Positions 5,335 through 5,701 of a DNA stretch of 5,701 nucleotides are shown one piece after another (within the stretch, counting starts at the first letter, position 1; each line of letters starts with the position of its first letter). The position numbers were made by a program, and so were the translations under genes. Source of the stretch: Chloroflexota bacterium (GTDB taxonomy: Bacteria > Chloroflexota > Dehalococcoidia > UBA1127 > JACQUN01); contig JACQUN010000116.1 in NCBI GenBank assembly GCA_016210285.1, positions 1 to 5,701 of the forward strand, written 5' to 3'. The notes below the pieces were generated by a model, which worked only from the letters and a program-made list of their open reading frames with translations, had not been told where the DNA came from and did not search any database.

Positions 5335-5349
5335 CAGGAGGTACTCCTG
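5335..5349 (+). promoter_or_regulatory. hisS ribosome binding site inside a small hairpin
   Basis: AGGAGG (5336-5341) lies 7 nt before GTG 5349 and fixes this start. The SD sits in a perfect 6-bp inverted repeat: CAGGAG (5335-5340), loop GTA, CTCCTG (5344-5349), with the last G being the first base of the start codon. When folded, the SD would be hidden. Confidence 0.6.
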
Positions 5350-5701
5350 TGCGCTACAAGGCCCCCCGCGGCACCCAGGACATCCTGCCCCAGGAGCAGC
5401 CATACTGGCGCCTCGTCCAGCGGGCCGCTGAGGGGATGGCGGAGCGCTTCGCCTACCGCCGCATTGACACCCCCACCTTCGAGCAGGCCGGGCTCTTCGT
5501 CCGTAGCGTGGGAGCCGGCACTGACATCGTGGAGAAGGAGACCTACACCTTCCCCGACCGCGGTGGCGATGAGATGACCCTCCGTCCCGAGGGGACTGCC
5601 CCCGTCTGCCGCGCCTACCTGGAGCACGGCATGGGGTCCTTGCCGCAGCCCGTTCGCCTCTACTACTTCTGCCCCATCTTCCGCTACGAGCGCCCCCAGG
5701 C
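5349..5701 (+). CDS. hisS: Histidyl-tRNA synthetase, N-terminal part (truncated by window end)
   Basis: The first 117 complete codons of a class II histidyl-tRNA synthetase are present; the gene runs off the window. The enzyme charges tRNA-His with histidine in the cytoplasm. The sequence starts MRYKAPRGTQDILP, the usual HisRS opening, then has the motif 1 region (FAYRRIDTPTFEQAGLFVRSVG, split here near residues 34-55), TLRPEGTAPVCRAY (77-90), which shapes the ATP/histidine site, and the start of motif 2, FRYERPQ (111-117), with its catalytic arginine. The GTG start at 5349 has AGGAGG 7 nt upstream and gives the canonical N-terminus. No frameshift is seen. The gene diverges from the MBL/HAD operon. 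Upstream control is suggested by the palindrome at 5310-5325 and the SD hairpin. Confidence 0.95.
   Translation, partial: MRYKAPRGTQDILPQEQPYWRLVQRAAEGMAERFAYRRIDTPTFEQAGLFVRSVGAGTDIVEKETYTFPDRGGDEMTLRPEGTAPVCRAYLEHGMGSLPQPVRLYYFCPIFRYERPQ

Noticed and set aside
5059..5403. 114-codon open frame on the minus strand across the hisS upstream region
   Set aside because: It has no RBS-supported start or recognisable motifs and runs antisense into hisS. It is an open frame by GC bias.
1..5701. CRISPR array, tRNA, rRNA, transposase or phage genes
   Set aside because: No regularly spaced repeats, no tRNA T-arm signature, no rRNA core sequence and no recombinase motifs were found on either strand.

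Overview
The window is GC-rich bacterial chromosomal DNA with short AT-rich islands only at promoters, GTG/TTG starts alongside ATG, and tightly packed genes. The mix of genes (a membrane-anchored sulfite-oxidase-type molybdoenzyme, RsmI, a GPDPase-type multi-pass membrane protein, an MBL-fold hydrolase, a HAD phosphatase and HisRS) and the dispersed inverted repeat near the left edge suggest an environmental lineage such as Chloroflexota. That assignment is an inference and is not proven by any marker in the window.

Layout from left to right. Positions 1-162 are non-coding: a GC-rich hairpin at the edge (possible terminator for leftward transcription) and a 51-nt near-perfect inverted repeat. 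Positions 163-1731 (minus) encode a predicted membrane-tethered molybdopterin oxidoreductase with a twin-arginine signal placed after about four membrane helices. It diverges from rsmI (1890-2753, plus), and the two share a self-complementary ATTATAAT at 1763-1770 that provides a TATAAT on each strand. rsmI ends tail-to-tail with a minus-strand multi-pass membrane protein (2706-3500), overlapping it by 48 bp. Upstream of that gene on the same strand are a HAD-family phosphatase (3597-4277) and an MBL-fold hydrolase (4274-5029), joined by a GTGA stop/start overlap and clearly co-translated. A 319-bp non-coding stretch then separates the MBL gene from the divergent hisS (5349 to beyond the window end, plus).

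Genes acting together: the MBL and HAD genes form one operon, to which the membrane protein may be a third, separately controllable member. rsmI and hisS are translation genes, but they are not co-transcribed here.

The most unusual signal is a 16-bp palindrome, TCCTTCCGYGGAAGGA, found just twice in the window, both times immediately upstream of a start codon: before the membrane protein (3513-3528) and before hisS (5310-5325). At hisS it overlaps a reasonable promoter, which suggests an operator or RNA-level control site. No defence system, CRISPR array, transposase, rRNA or tRNA was seen.
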